Below the pieces are notes generated by a model. That model ran no database searches. It saw only the letters and a program-made list of their open reading frames with translations, and was not told the origin of the DNA. The position numbers and the translations under genes were made by a program. Positions 35,806 to 46,312 of a DNA stretch of 64,000 nt are shown here, piece after piece. The DNA is from Enterococcus sp. DIV1094. Its GTDB lineage: Bacteria; Bacillota; Bacilli; Lactobacillales; Enterococcaceae. The stretch covers positions 1,384,001 through 1,448,000 of the forward strand of contig NZ_CP147250.1 of NCBI RefSeq assembly GCF_017316305.2, given 5' to 3'. How positions within the stretch are numbered: position 1 is the first letter of the stretch; each line of letters begins with the position of its first letter.

Positions 35806-35819
35806 AGAAACCGTTTACA
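35806..35819 (+). promoter_or_regulatory. cre site upstream of the beta-glucoside PTS gene
   Basis: AGAAACCGTTTACA matches the CcpA consensus TGNAANCGNNNNCA at all fixed positions except the first. It lies 44 nt before the EIIC start, so catabolite repression is expected. Confidence 0.7.
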
Positions 35820-35862
35820 TTTAAATCAAGATATATCTTAGAAAATTTTGGAGGAATGAGTT

Positions 35863-37128
35863 ATGGATAAGTTGATGGGATTTATTGAAACAAAAGTTAT
35901 GCCCCCTATGATGAAACTTTCAAATCAACGTCATTTAAGTGCAGTACGCGATGGCCTTATCGCAACGATCCCAATTACTGTGATCGGATCGATTTTTTTA
36001 TTGATTCCTTCTATCCCATGGCCGCAAGCTTATGTTGATTTTATGGGGAATCAACCTGATTTAGTTGCTAAATTGTATCTGCCATTTCATATGAGTATGG
36101 GATTACTATCGATTTATGCAACTTTCGGTATTGGGGCTCGCTTAGCACAAAGTTACCAGATGGACAGCTTGGCTGGTGGGATTTCTGCATTGTTCACTTT
36201 TTTTACAACGTTGAGTTTTACTTTTTTAGAAGAAGGAAGCTTTATTTCTACGCGATATCTTGGCGGAGAAGGCATGTTTTCTAGTATCTTGACAGCAATC
36301 TTAGCAGTTGAATGTATGAAGATCTGTAAAAAACATAATATTGGTTTCAAACTACCTGAACAAGTACCTACGAATGTCAGCAGTAGTTTCGAAGTGATTA
36401 TTCCTGTATTTTTTTCTATGACGATCGTCTGGATCATTGTTCATTTACTTGGTTTTGATATCAACACTTTAGTTGCTGATGCGATTACACCGTTGTTAAG
36501 TGTTTCATCAAATTCTTTAGCTGCTCCATTGATTTATGTCACTTTAACATGTGTGATGTGGCTGTTTGGGATTCATCCGCAAATTTTAGCGACGATCATG
36601 TTGCCGATTTGGTTAGTCAATTCCGAAGCAAATATGGCGGCGGCTCAAGCAAGCGAAGCAATTCCGCATATTGGTGTGCAACCATTTATTTTTACATTTA
36701 TCTGGATCGGCGGGGGCGGAGGAACGCTGGCGCTTTGTCTATTGATGTGTCTTTCTAAGTCTAAATTTTTAAAGAAATTAGGGCGGTTAAGTTTTATTCC
36801 AGGGTTCTTCAATATCAATGAACCACTATTATTTGGCTTACCGATCGTGCTTAATCCTGCTTTAGCGATTCCTTTTGCGTTAGCACCGATTATCACTACC
36901 TTTGTGACATACTTTGCTTTTATTTTTAATATAGTCCCAGGTATGGCCTATCCATTAGCTGCTGTGTGGACAGTTCCCAGCATATTTTCAGCAGTTATTG
37001 CAACAGCAAGTATTCGCGGAGCCATGTTAGTTTTGGTCAATTTTATCATTTATCTAGGGATCTACTATCCGTTCTTTAAAGCATATGAACGAAAGCTATT
37101 GATTGAAGAAGGGCAAGAAGAAGTATAA
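35863..37128 (+). CDS. PTS EIIC component, cellobiose/lichenan type
   Basis: Membrane permease subunit of the Lac/CelB PTS family, 421 residues, about ten transmembrane helices. Typical segments: LSAVRDGLIATIPITVIGS, FGIHPQILATIMLPIW and FFNINEPLLFGLPIVLNP. It lacks EIIA and EIIB, and none are encoded next to it, so it must use subunits from elsewhere. GGAGGAATGAGTT precedes the ATG. Its GH1 partner gene follows by 37 nt. Confidence 0.88.
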   Translation: MDKLMGFIETKVMPPMMKLSNQRHLSAVRDGLIATIPITVIGSIFLLIPSIPWPQAYVDFMGNQPDLVAKLYLPFHMSMGLLSIYATFGIGARLAQSYQMDSLAGGISALFTFFTTLSFTFLEEGSFISTRYLGGEGMFSSILTAILAVECMKICKKHNIGFKLPEQVPTNVSSSFEVIIPVFFSMTIVWIIVHLLGFDINTLVADAITPLLSVSSNSLAAPLIYVTLTCVMWLFGIHPQILATIMLPIWLVNSEANMAAAQASEAIPHIGVQPFIFTFIWIGGGGGTLALCLLMCLSKSKFLKKLGRLSFIPGFFNINEPLLFGLPIVLNPALAIPFALAPIITTFVTYFAFIFNIVPGMAYPLAAVWTVPSIFSAVIATASIRGAMLVLVNFIIYLGIYYPFFKAYERKLLIEEGQEEV

Positions 37129-37144
37129 AAAAATCATAAAATAG

Positions 37145-38605
<1,461 letters not shown>

Positions 38606-38636
38606 AAAGACTGCTCGAATTGTGGGGAGTGAAAAT

Positions 38637-38677
38637 GAATCAATCAGCAAGAAATATGCGTTGATTGGTTCTTTTTT
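38637..38677 (+). terminator. Terminator of the beta-glucoside operon
   Basis: GAATCAATCA (38637-38646) pairs with TGATTGGTTC (38662-38671) with one G-T pair, then TTTTTT. Confidence 0.8.
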
Positions 38678-38684
38678 GTCTGAA

Positions 38685-38723
38685 TAAAAAAAGGACCTGC
38701 TAGCCGGGGAGCTAGCAGGAAAG
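38685..38723 (-). terminator. brnQ terminator
   Basis: A 9-bp perfect stem CCTGCTAGC (38696-38704) / GCTAGCAGG (38711-38719). On the minus strand it is followed by TCCTTTTTTT. Confidence 0.75.
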
Positions 38724-38863
38724 GAGTTAAAAATGAAAAAGTGTTGTTAGGGTTGTTTGTTGGTATACTTATATATTAAAGGTGAGTTGTGAATATTTTG
38801 TGACGAAAGTTTACCAAAGTTGTTAATTTTTTTATACAAAAAGTTAAACTTCACTTTTTTATG

Positions 38864-40228
38864 TTAATTTACGATCAAGTCAGAATTCTTTTCATTTTTG
38901 AAAAAACTCCAAAGTAACCCGATGACAAACCCGATCAATGCTGGTGTGATCCAGCCCATTCCTAATGAGAAAAATGGCAGGTAGGAATCAGCAAATGATA
39001 AGATACCTTTTACGATACTTGTTTGTTTGATTGAATCAGGGCAAGCGTTCAAGCCGTCTACGATGGAAGCAAGCAATGTGAAATAAGTCGTCATCCGATA
39101 AACAGAAGTGCGTTGTTTAAACAATGGACCGATCAATACAAGTAAAATCAAGGTCATTGCCAATGGATAAATAAACATCAAGACAGGTAAAGAGAATTGG
39201 ATGATATTCGTCAACCCTACATTGGCAACTAAACATGCCAGTAAACTTGTTCCGGTAACAAAAAACAAATAGCTACGTTTAGGGAATAACTCAGTAAATG
39301 TTTCTGAGAATGCAGTGATCAAGCCAATGCCTGTTTTCAAACAAGCAAGAATCACAATAAACGCTAATAAAATACTACCGTAAGTACCTAAATAGTGATC
39401 AGCGATTTGTGCAAGTGCAATACCACCATTAGCACTCATCGGAAATGTTCCGAGGCTCATCGTTCCGACATAAGAAAGCAATGTATAAATGATTCCCATC
39501 AAAACAATACTGATTGCGCCTGATTTGATCGTATCTCTTGCGATATCAGAAGGCTTTGTGACACCCATGCCACGAATCGTCGTAACGATGATGATACCAA
39601 AGGCCAATGCAGCTAACGCATCTAACGTGTTATATCCTTGCGTAAAACCAGTAAAGAATGCTTGGCTTTGATAATGAGGTTGTACAGGCGCTTCTGCAAC
39701 TGAGCCAAGTGGATTGATAAAAGCAAGTAATAGCAGGATACCTAGCAAGATCAAGAATGCAGGATTCAAAAACTTACCAACGTAATCTAAAATCTTTGTT
39801 GGACGTTTAGAGAACCACCAAGCAGCCAAAAAGAATAAGAAACTAAAAATAGCTAAAAACAATGTTTGATTTTCTGCTGGAATAAAAGGGGCTAAGCCAA
39901 TTTCAAAAGAAGTAGTCGCTAAACGTGGCAAGGCGAAAAATGGCCCAATAACTAAATAAAGTAAGACAGTAAAAATAAGTGCATAGGTTTTATTGACACG
40001 TTGCGCCAATTCATAGACACCAGAGGTCTTTGAAACGCCGATCGCAATGACGCCTAAAAATGGTAACCCGATCCCTGTAGCTAAAAAACCGAGATTTGCC
40101 CAGAAGATATCAGCGCCAGCTTCTTGTCCCATATGGACAGGGAATATAAGATTACCGGCACCAAAAAATAGTCCAAATAGCATGGAACCGATGAATAGAT
40201 TTTCTTTGAATGATAATTTTTTTGACAT
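38864..40228 (-). CDS. brnQ: Branched-chain amino acid:cation symporter BrnQ
   Basis: LIVCS-family transporter of Leu/Ile/Val, 454 residues with about twelve transmembrane helices. The N-terminus ([20 protein letters not shown]) and the segment around residue 200 ([20 protein letters not shown]) are signature regions. AAAGGAG is placed 7 nt before the ATG at 40226-40228. A leader of about 270 nt with strong potential for structure lies upstream. Confidence 0.92.
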   Translation of the reverse strand: MSKKLSFKENLFIGSMLFGLFFGAGNLIFPVHMGQEAGADIFWANLGFLATGIGLPFLGVIAIGVSKTSGVYELAQRVNKTYALIFTVLLYLVIGPFFALPRLATTSFEIGLAPFIPAENQTLFLAIFSFLFFLAAWWFSKRPTKILDYVGKFLNPAFLILLGILLLLAFINPLGSVAEAPVQPHYQSQAFFTGFTQGYNTLDALAALAFGIIIVTTIRGMGVTKPSDIARDTIKSGAISIVLMGIIYTLLSYVGTMSLGTFPMSANGGIALAQIADHYLGTYGSILLAFIVILACLKTGIGLITAFSETFTELFPKRSYLFFVTGTSLLACLVANVGLTNIIQFSLPVLMFIYPLAMTLILLVLIGPLFKQRTSVYRMTTYFTLLASIVDGLNACPDSIKQTSIVKGILSFADSYLPFFSLGMGWITPALIGFVIGLLWSFFKNEKNSDLIVN

Positions 40229-40515
40229 AGAAAACTCCTTTACTTTTTGTATTTTGTTAAAAGTAACAAATTATGTGATGAATTGCAACAATTTTCTGAA
40301 AATTATCGAATTCTCTAGAATATTACTAGACACTAACGAAACGACTCCTAATCTTGTGAGAGAAAGAGATGGCGCGTTTTCGTCCGCTCAAAATAAAAGT
40401 TGTTGCCAACGCATCGATACTTTGAGATCAATGTTTTTCTCACACCCACATGTTACGCGAGTTGGTGACGGAGTTCAACCCATGGATTGAGAGTAAACAA
40501 AAACAACGCGTATAA
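40229..40515 (-). promoter_or_regulatory. Long, structured leader of brnQ
   Basis: About 290 nt between brnQ and the next terminator. On the RNA strand TGTGAGA (about 40439-40445) can pair with TCTCACA (about 40355-40361), enclosing a CTCAAAGT / ACTTTTATTTTGAG stem and further small stems. No T-box consensus (AGGGTGGNACCGCG) was found, so the class, if any, is unknown. Confidence 0.35.
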
Positions 40516-40519
40516 AGAA

Positions 40520-40567
40520 AAACCGCAACTTTTTGAGTAGGTAGACCTTGCTCAAGAAAGTTGCGGC
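40520..40567 (-). terminator. Terminator of the amino acid ABC operon
   Basis: Minus strand: CCGCAACTTTCTTGAG pairs with CTCAAAAAGTTGCGG (one mismatch), then TTTTTC. It lies 33 nt past the ATPase stop. Confidence 0.85.
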
Positions 40568-40599
40568 TAGTTGAATACTAAGGGTGATTTGAAGCTTGA

Positions 40600-41340
40600 T
40601 TAGTTATTCAAAATACGTGACAAGAATTCTTTCGTACGTGTTTCTTTTGGATGAACGAAGATATCTTCAGGACTTCCTTCTTCTGCAATAACACCTTTAT
40701 CCATGAAAATCACTCGGTCAGAAACCTCTTTTGCAAATTCCATTTCATGGGTCACGATGATCATTGTCAATCCTGTATGAGCTAGATCCTTGATCGTATT
40801 CAATACTTCACCGACCATTTCAGGGTCAAGTGCAGAGGTAGGCTCATCGAAGAGCATCACGTCAGGGTCCATAGATAATGCACGAGCGATCGCCACCCGT
40901 TGTTTTTGACCTCCGGATAGTTGAGAAGGTCGAGCCTCGATATATTGTTTCATACCGACTTTTTCTAAGTTTTCGATGGCCACTTTACGCGCATGTTCTT
41001 TCTCTCTTTTTAAGACAGTTGTTTGTCCAGACATACAATTTTCCAGGACATTCATATTGTTGAAAAGATTGAAGGATTGGAAAACCATACCGACGTTCGT
41101 TCGATATTTTGGTAAATTGTATTTAGGTTCTAAGACGTTTTCGTTGTTATAGATGATCGCGCCACCAGATGGTTTTTCTAGTAAATTGATGCAACGTAAG
41201 AACGTTGATTTACCTGAACCAGAGGAACCAATGATCGTTACGACTTCCCCTTTGTTGACGGTCATGCTAATATCTTTCAGCACTTCATTTTCGCCGAATT
41301 TTTTACTTAAATGATTGATTTCAATGATATTCTCACTCAT
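40600..41340 (-). CDS. Polar amino acid ABC transporter ATP-binding protein (probably lysine)
   Basis: ATPase of 246 residues of the GlnQ/HisP type. Walker [10 protein letters not shown] is at about 37-45, the signature [15 protein letters not shown], Walker [14 protein letters not shown] and the switch VTHEM. AAGGAGG lies before the ATG. It is 12 nt behind the substrate-binding/permease gene, and both are under the lysine riboswitch, so the cargo is probably lysine, although the sequence family would be called glutamine-type. Confidence 0.9.
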   Translation of the reverse strand: MSENIIEINHLSKKFGENEVLKDISMTVNKGEVVTIIGSSGSGKSTFLRCINLLEKPSGGAIIYNNENVLEPKYNLPKYRTNVGMVFQSFNLFNNMNVLENCMSGQTTVLKREKEHARKVAIENLEKVGMKQYIEARPSQLSGGQKQRVAIARALSMDPDVMLFDEPTSALDPEMVGEVLNTIKDLAHTGLTMIIVTHEMEFAKEVSDRVIFMDKGVIAEEGSPEDIFVHPKETRTKEFLSRILNN

Positions 41341-41352
41341 AGGACTGCCTCC

Positions 41353-42948
41353 TTATTCCTGTAGGTTCGCATTGTTGACTTCTTCAATTTTCGTATACGC
41401 AGTAGGTCCATCGATTTTCTTCTCGATCACACGTAGGATTCTTGTGATCGTGAAAGTCATGATCAAGTAGATGATCCCGACGATCGTAAATGTTTGGAAG
41501 AATTGGAAGTTGGCACCAGATGCAGAGTTTCCTTGGAAGAATAGATCTGCTACACCGATAACACTTAATACTGCGGTGTCTTTGATATTGATAACAAACT
41601 CATTACCGGTAGCCGGTAAAATATTTCTCAACACTTGCGGAATCACTACTTTACGCATCGTTTGACTATGGGTCATACCGATAGCTTGAGCTGCTTCAAA
41701 TTGACCGCCATCTACTGCAAAAATCCCACCACGTACGATTTCAGTCATGTACGCACCTGTATTGATCGAAACGATGAACAAAGCAGCAATCGTACGATCA
41801 AGAGAAATACCAAAGGCTAAAGCCAATCCATAGAAGATGACCATCGCTTGAACCATCATCGGTGTGCCACGAAAGACTTCGATATAAACAGATAATAAGA
41901 AGTTAGCTACTTTTTGGAAGAAGCGTGTCACTTTATTGTCAGCTTCAGGAATCGAACGAAAGACACCAATCAATAAACCTAATGTTGTTCCTACAACTGT
42001 ACCGATCAACGCGATAAAGAGCGTTAAGCCAGCTCCACGTAAGAACATATTGCCATATTGGTCCCAAATCGTTTTAAAGTCATGGAACAAGCCGGTTTCT
42101 TCTGCATCGCCATCCGTTGAAGCAGGTTGGTCTTCGATTGCTTGGTCCATGATGGCGATGCGATCATCATGCGAGATACCACTTAAGATTTGATTGACTT
42201 TTTGGAGATCAGGATCACCTTTACGCATGCCTACAGCTATTTGAACGTCTTCAGGATTTGTTTGGAAGCCATTTGCTTCGTCAAGTTCGAGCATTTTTAA
42301 ATCGGGGTTGACGCTTGTTGCAGTCACGCCTTCAGGACGTTCACTGACATAACCGTCGATCATTCCAGAAGCAAGTGCTGTCCGCATTGCTGAAAAGTTA
42401 TCCATTGCTTGTTGTTTATCCACTCCTGGGATTTGGTCGATCACGTTGTAGTGGAAAGTGTTCAATTGTGCGGTGATTTTTGCTCCAGAAAGATCTTCTA
42501 AGCTGGTTGCATTCGCAAATTTCCCGTCTTTTTGGACGACGATCACAAGTTCTGATTCATAATAAGGGTCAGTAAAGTCGATTTCTTTTTGGCGTTCTGC
42601 CGTTGGACTCATTCCGGCAATGATTGCGTCGATCTTTCCAGATTGAAGGGCAGGTGGTAAACCGTCCCATTTCGTTTGGACAATGACTAGTTCTTTGCCT
42701 AACCCTTCGGCTACTTTTTTGGCGATCTGTACATCGTATCCGCCGGCAAAACTGTTTTGTCCTTGAATTGGATAGGCATCATTTGCATCTGTTTGTTGTG
42801 ACCAGTTAAAAGGTGCATAACCGGCTTCCATTCCAACACGGAATTGATCGCTCGGTGTTTTATCATCTGCATTGACCATAGTGGTCAAGCTAAAGATCGA
42901 TAGAATAAACGTAAAGATTAGAGTGAGTGTAACTGAATTTTTTTTCAT
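41353..42948 (-). CDS. Amino acid ABC transporter substrate-binding/permease fusion (probably lysine)
   Basis: Fused subunit of 531 residues: signal peptide (about 1-27), an extracytoplasmic solute-binding domain (about 28-275; GMEAGYAPFNW, then SGKIDAIIAGMSPTAERQKEIDFTDPYYES) and a C-terminal permease domain from about 300 (GAGLTLFIALIGTVVGTTLG; EAAQAIGMTHSQTMRKVVIPQ is the ATPase-coupling loop). Such fusions are usual for polar amino acid importers in lactic acid bacteria. ATG 42946-42948 follows AAAGGAGAAG. The lysine riboswitch upstream points to lysine. Confidence 0.9.
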   Translation of the reverse strand: MKKNSVTLTLIFTFILSIFSLTTMVNADDKTPSDQFRVGMEAGYAPFNWSQQTDANDAYPIQGQNSFAGGYDVQIAKKVAEGLGKELVIVQTKWDGLPPALQSGKIDAIIAGMSPTAERQKEIDFTDPYYESELVIVVQKDGKFANATSLEDLSGAKITAQLNTFHYNVIDQIPGVDKQQAMDNFSAMRTALASGMIDGYVSERPEGVTATSVNPDLKMLELDEANGFQTNPEDVQIAVGMRKGDPDLQKVNQILSGISHDDRIAIMDQAIEDQPASTDGDAEETGLFHDFKTIWDQYGNMFLRGAGLTLFIALIGTVVGTTLGLLIGVFRSIPEADNKVTRFFQKVANFLLSVYIEVFRGTPMMVQAMVIFYGLALAFGISLDRTIAALFIVSINTGAYMTEIVRGGIFAVDGGQFEAAQAIGMTHSQTMRKVVIPQVLRNILPATGNEFVINIKDTAVLSVIGVADLFFQGNSASGANFQFFQTFTIVGIIYLIMTFTITRILRVIEKKIDGPTAYTKIEEVNNANLQE

Positions 42949-43094
42949 CTGTCTTCTCCTTTTTGTTTGTTCACGCACGTCGTCCTTCAGACATATGCTG
43001 ATAAGACCAACGTTCGCTCAGCTTCTTTGGCTGATAACCAAAGTGCCTTGACACGAGTGGTCGAATACATGCATTGCAGTTGCTTATCAAGGAG

Positions 43095-43134
43095 AAATAA
43101 AAAACGACCGCTTTGTAGGTACAAAAGGGCCGCT
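43095..43134 (-). terminator. Riboswitch-controlled terminator
   Basis: Minus strand: AGCGGCCCTTTTGTA pairs imperfectly with TACAAAGCGGTCG, followed by TTTTTT. It lies downstream of the lysine aptamer, about 150 nt before the coding start, and should form when lysine is bound. Confidence 0.7.
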
Positions 43135-43165
43135 AAATTTCACAGAGTGATAAACCTCTCACAAA

Positions 43166-43335
43166 ACATAGCGCAACTTAGCATCACTGCTAAGACAGTC
43201 CGTAAGCTGTTAACTTACGTCCCAACATACTTTTTAAGCAAAAAAAAGCACATTTCGGCGATCCTCCCTAGCCCTGCTTCCACATGTTTGCTTCACTCCA
43301 CAGGTTTAATGATTCTCGCGACCTCTACCTCATTG
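43166..43335 (-). ncRNA. Lysine riboswitch aptamer (L-box)
   Basis: On the minus strand the L-box landmarks occur in order: GAGGTAGAGGTCGCG (start, 43317-43331), GGGAGGATCGCCGAAATG, a hairpin CGTAAGTTAACAGCTTACG, GGACTGTC, and the closing GCGCTATG (43167-43174). GAGGTAGAGG and GCTAT are the two sides of P1, and ATCGCCGAA is the most conserved core. It leads into a terminator, so lysine should switch the operon off. Confidence 0.85.
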
Positions 43336-43373
43336 ATTGAGGCATCTCGTATTCAGTTATTTATACAAAAAAT

Positions 43374-43402
43374 AGTCTACGACAGAGTAGCGTCTTTGTC
43401 AA
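43374..43402 (-). promoter_or_regulatory. Promoter of the riboswitch-ABC operon
   Basis: Minus strand: consensus TTGACA (43397-43402), 17-nt spacer, TAGACT (43374-43379). Confidence 0.75.
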
Positions 43403-43550
43403 TGAGAAACTACGTTTTTACAGAAAAAAGTTGATAAACAAAGAAATATTCTGTTTATTTAATTTTTTTCATGAAAAGAGAAAACTAGAATGTTTCGGAA
43501 AAAAGAATAATTATGCATTTTATGCAATTCTTGAAAGAGAGTAAAATAAC

Positions 43551-43583
43551 GAAAAACAGACTGGCTCAACGCTCAGTCTGTTT
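43551..43583 (-). terminator. Terminator after the 98-residue membrane protein gene
   Basis: Minus strand: ACAGACTG / CAGTCTGT stem with a 10-nt loop, followed by TTTTC. Confidence 0.8.
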
Positions 43584-43606
43584 ACTGTTTTATTTGAAAG
43601 GAGCAT

Positions 43607-43903
43607 TTAAGCAGCAGCTTTTTTAGGTTCACGACCTAGAATCGCTTGCAAAATAACGGTTACTCCATAAATAGCTAAAACAAGATAGATCAAGCTAGAG
43701 TATTGTGTGATCCCCCAGCCCCATGTACGATATACCACTAACGTAATTGCTAGAACAATTGCTGCTAATACATTGAAAAAGGCAAATGCCCATAGATTTC
43801 CATTTTCTTTACGAGCGAAATAGAAGATAGAGAAATAAATACTTAATGCTAACCAAGCGATACATGCTAAAATAACGCCCCAATAAATCAAGAATGCGAC
43901 CAT
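43607..43903 (-). CDS. Small membrane protein, 98 residues
   Basis: Three hydrophobic segments (about residues 4-27, 38-60, 70-90) and a basic tail (GREPKKAAA). A GAGGTGA site precedes the ATG, and a terminator follows the stop. No family recognised; it is a compact single-gene unit between the lysine transporter leader and the sir2 operon. Confidence 0.7.
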   Translation of the reverse strand: MVAFLIYWGVILACIAWLALSIYFSIFYFARKENGNLWAFAFFNVLAAIVLAITLVVYRTWGWGITQYSSLIYLVLAIYGVTVILQAILGREPKKAAA

Positions 43904-44053
43904 ATTGATTCACCTCGTTTCATACTCAAAATATACAGATCATTGGTATTGTAGCACGTTTTCATTGTTTTGTCAGTGATGTTTGTGAGTATTTTCTCAA
44001 AAAATATCTTTGGATTTTCATTCGATTAAGGGTACGATTTGTTTTATTTCGAT

Positions 44054-44059
44054 TATAAT
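44054..44059 (+). promoter_or_regulatory. Probable -10 box of the sir2 operon
   Basis: TATAAT 26 nt before the ATG of the sirtuin gene; no convincing -35 box. Confidence 0.45.
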
Positions 44060-44079
44060 AGAAGAGAGGTGAGGTACAA

Positions 44080-44796
44080 ATGTTGGAACAAACAATTGAA
44101 GAAGCAGCAACAGCCATTATTGAAAGTCAAAAGCTGACTTTTCTAACTGGGGCAGGTGTGTCCACACCTTCAGGCATCCCCGATTACCGTTCGCTAACAG
44201 GTGTCTACCAAGGAATTGATCGTCCAGAATACTTATTGAGTCATCAAGCAATGGACGAAGAACCAGAGAAATTTTATTCGTTTCTCAAACATCTTTATCA
44301 TCCCGAAGCTCAACCCAATATCATCCATCGAGAAATCGTCGAGTTGGCTAAAGAAAAAGAAGTATGGGTCGTTTCGCAAAATATCGATGGCCTGCATGAG
44401 AAAGCAGGAAGTAAAAAACTAGTTAATTTTCATGGGAATCTGTATCATTGTTATTGTCGAAACTGCCATCAAGCGGTTGATTGGCGTGATTATCTCATCA
44501 GTGACAAACACCAACGATGTGGTGGACAGATTCGACCAGATATTGTGTTATATGGGGAAGGGTTCCAAGATGAAGTATTGGATCAAGCCACTTTTGCCGT
44601 TAATCAAGCGGACTTGATCGTGATCATAGGAACAAGTTTTCAAGTCCATCCTTTTTGTGATTTGATCCAGTTTCGTGCGCCTCATGCGAAGCTGTTAGTA
44701 ATCAATCAAACCCCTGTATATCTATCAGAGATGTATGGATTTGTCCAAACAGATGGAACGAAGGTATTCAAAAAAGTACAGGAGAGTGTAAGATGA
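44080..44796 (+). CDS. Sir2-family NAD-dependent deacylase
   Basis: Sirtuin of 238 residues. NAD-binding motifs [14 protein letters not shown] (about residues 23-36), SQNIDGLH and the catalytic His in VNFHGNLY are present. The zinc site has one ordinary CxxC pair (YCRNC), but the second pair reads HQRC, so a His may replace a Cys ligand. It removes acyl groups from lysines using NAD+ and releases nicotinamide. It overlaps the next gene by ATGA, and the NAD-biosynthesis repressor gene niaR follows, a functional link through NAD. Confidence 0.9.
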   Translation: MLEQTIEEAATAIIESQKLTFLTGAGVSTPSGIPDYRSLTGVYQGIDRPEYLLSHQAMDEEPEKFYSFLKHLYHPEAQPNIIHREIVELAKEKEVWVVSQNIDGLHEKAGSKKLVNFHGNLYHCYCRNCHQAVDWRDYLISDKHQRCGGQIRPDIVLYGEGFQDEVLDQATFAVNQADLIVIIGTSFQVHPFCDLIQFRAPHAKLLVINQTPVYLSEMYGFVQTDGTKVFKKVQESVR

Positions 44797-45629
44797 CAGC
44801 TAAAACAGAAAAAGAAAAAATGATTGCAGGCGAACTTTATTTTGCAGGTGATCCGGAATTGGTAGCAGATCGAAAGTTTGCTCGTAGTCAAAGTCAGATC
44901 ATCAACCAAGCGGAAACAAGTGAACTTCGCAGCCAATTGCTGAAAGAAACATTTGGCGCTACCGGCGAGAAAATTTATATGGAGCCGACGATCAATTTTG
45001 ATTATGGCTATAATATTTACGTAGGTGAGAATTTTTATGCGAACTTCAACTGTACATTTTTGGATGTCAGTACGATCAAAATTGGTGACAACTGCATGTT
45101 TGCCCCAAACGTTCAACTTTATACTGCCACGCATCCGTTGCATCCAGTGAAACGAAATAGCGGGTTAGAATTTGCGAAACCCATCGAGATCGGCAACAAT
45201 GTTTGGTTAGGTGGCGGCGTGATCATCACACCGGGAGTGACTTTAGGAGACAATGTTGTTGTTGGCGCAGGAGCAGTCGTTACCAAATCGTTTCCAGATA
45301 ATGTGGTCATTGCTGGAAATCCGGCACGGATCATCAAACGAATCGATGAGCCAATGCCTGAGGAGTCATTAGAGGAGTTAAGACAATCGATTGATCAAAT
45401 CGACCACCAACTTGTAGAACTACTTGAAAAGAGAATGTCTGCGGTCACAAAGATCGCCGATGTGAAACAAGCGACGAATCAAGCAGTTTACGATGAAAAA
45501 AGAGAACAACAAGTACTGGATAAAGTTGCCAGTTGGTTAAAAACACCAGAATACAGTGAGACGATCTTAGCTACTTATGCAGATATCATGAAGCACTCAC
45601 GCAACTATCAAAATAAACGAATGGAGTAG
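44793..45629 (+). CDS. Sugar O-acetyltransferase / chorismate mutase fusion
   Basis: Two-domain protein of 278 residues. Residues 1-185 are a maltose/galactoside O-acetyltransferase of the left-handed beta-helix type ([38 protein letters not shown], with the catalytic His; then hexapeptide repeats up to [11 protein letters not shown]). Residues about 192-275 form an all-helical type II (AroQ) chorismate mutase domain: [43 protein letters not shown]. The two are joined by PMPEESLE without a stop or frameshift. It is coupled to sir2 by overlap and 4 nt from niaR. Confidence 0.85.
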   Translation: MTAKTEKEKMIAGELYFAGDPELVADRKFARSQSQIINQAETSELRSQLLKETFGATGEKIYMEPTINFDYGYNIYVGENFYANFNCTFLDVSTIKIGDNCMFAPNVQLYTATHPLHPVKRNSGLEFAKPIEIGNNVWLGGGVIITPGVTLGDNVVVGAGAVVTKSFPDNVVIAGNPARIIKRIDEPMPEESLEELRQSIDQIDHQLVELLEKRMSAVTKIADVKQATNQAVYDEKREQQVLDKVASWLKTPEYSETILATYADIMKHSRNYQNKRME

Positions 45630-45633
45630 AGCG

Positions 45634-46161
45634 ATGATTGAAGGAGAAACTCGCCGAAAAGAAATCATTGAAACACTAGCCAATGCAGATAAGCCTGTCA
45701 GTGCCAGTAAGTTTGCCACACGCTTTGGTGTCAGTCGACAAATCATCGTAGGCGATATTGCGTTATTACGAGCGGCAGGAGAAGGAATCGTGGCAACGGC
45801 CAGAGGGTATCTTCTGGAAGATGAACAAGATCAAGCAGGACTTATCAGTAAAATTGCGGTACAACACCAACGGGAACAAACAGAAGAAGAGCTGCAATTG
45901 ATCGTGGCCCACGGTGGAGAAATCTTAGATGTCATCGTTGAGCATCCGCTATATGGCGAACTGACAGGAATGCTTCATATCAAGACGGAAGAAGATATTC
46001 GTTCATTTATGAAACGTTATCGGAAAAGTCAGGCTTCGTTATTGTCTGAATTAACAGATGGAATCCATTTGCATACAATACGTTATTCAAATGAGCAAGT
46101 ATTGCAACAAATCAAACAAGGATTAGCAGAAGCGGGCATCTTGTTCGAAGAGAATCAATAA
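45634..46161 (+). CDS. niaR: NAD biosynthesis transcriptional repressor NiaR
   Basis: Repressor of 175 residues with an N-terminal winged HTH (PVSASKFATRFGVSRQIIVGD) and a C-terminal 3H domain (three conserved His: VAHGGEILDVIVEHPLYGELTG and GIHLHTIR) that binds nicotinic acid in the characterised family. It would tune niacin uptake or NAD synthesis genes. It is the last gene of the sir2 operon and is followed by a strong terminator. Confidence 0.88.
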   Translation: MIEGETRRKEIIETLANADKPVSASKFATRFGVSRQIIVGDIALLRAAGEGIVATARGYLLEDEQDQAGLISKIAVQHQREQTEEELQLIVAHGGEILDVIVEHPLYGELTGMLHIKTEEDIRSFMKRYRKSQASLLSELTDGIHLHTIRYSNEQVLQQIKQGLAEAGILFEENQ

Positions 46162-46169
46162 TTTATTTT

Positions 46170-46219
46170 ATGAGATTGAGATTGAAGTGTTTTTACTTCT
46201 GTCTCAATCTCATTTTTTC
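46170..46219 (+). terminator. Terminator of the sir2-niaR operon
   Basis: ATGAGATTGAGA (46170-46181) pairs perfectly with TCTCAATCTCAT (46202-46213), with an inner AGT/ACT stem, then TTTTTT. Confidence 0.9.
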
Positions 46220-46239
46220 TTTATTTATAAAATAATTGA

Positions 46240-46269
46240 TTGATGCGATGGCAAAATGTTAACTATACT
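46240..46269 (+). promoter_or_regulatory. Candidate promoter of the paralogue island
   Basis: TTGATG (46240-46245), 18-nt spacer, TATACT (46264-46269), 44 nt before the first start codon. Confidence 0.5.
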
Positions 46270-46312
46270 GAACAGAAAAGCTACAAATACTTTTATTGAA
46301 AGAGGGGAAAAA

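Noticed and set aside
38727..38780. Very short open frame behind AAAGGAG (MKKCC) that would read MKK-VLLGLFVGILIY with a one-base shift
   Set aside because: The frame is only five codons; a frameshifted leader peptide or remnant is possible, but nothing else supports it.
40047..40490. 147-codon plus-strand open frame over the brnQ start
   Set aside because: Half of it is antisense to brnQ and the rest lies in the leader; there is no ribosome site.
40229..40515. T-box riboswitch upstream of brnQ
   Set aside because: Expected because of the gene, but no AGGGTGGNACCGCG-like segment or specifier loop could be found.
42967..43434. 155-codon open frame on the plus strand opposite the amino acid ABC leader
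   Set aside because: It lies antisense to the lysine riboswitch, its terminator and promoter; it has no ribosome site, and its composition is not protein-like.
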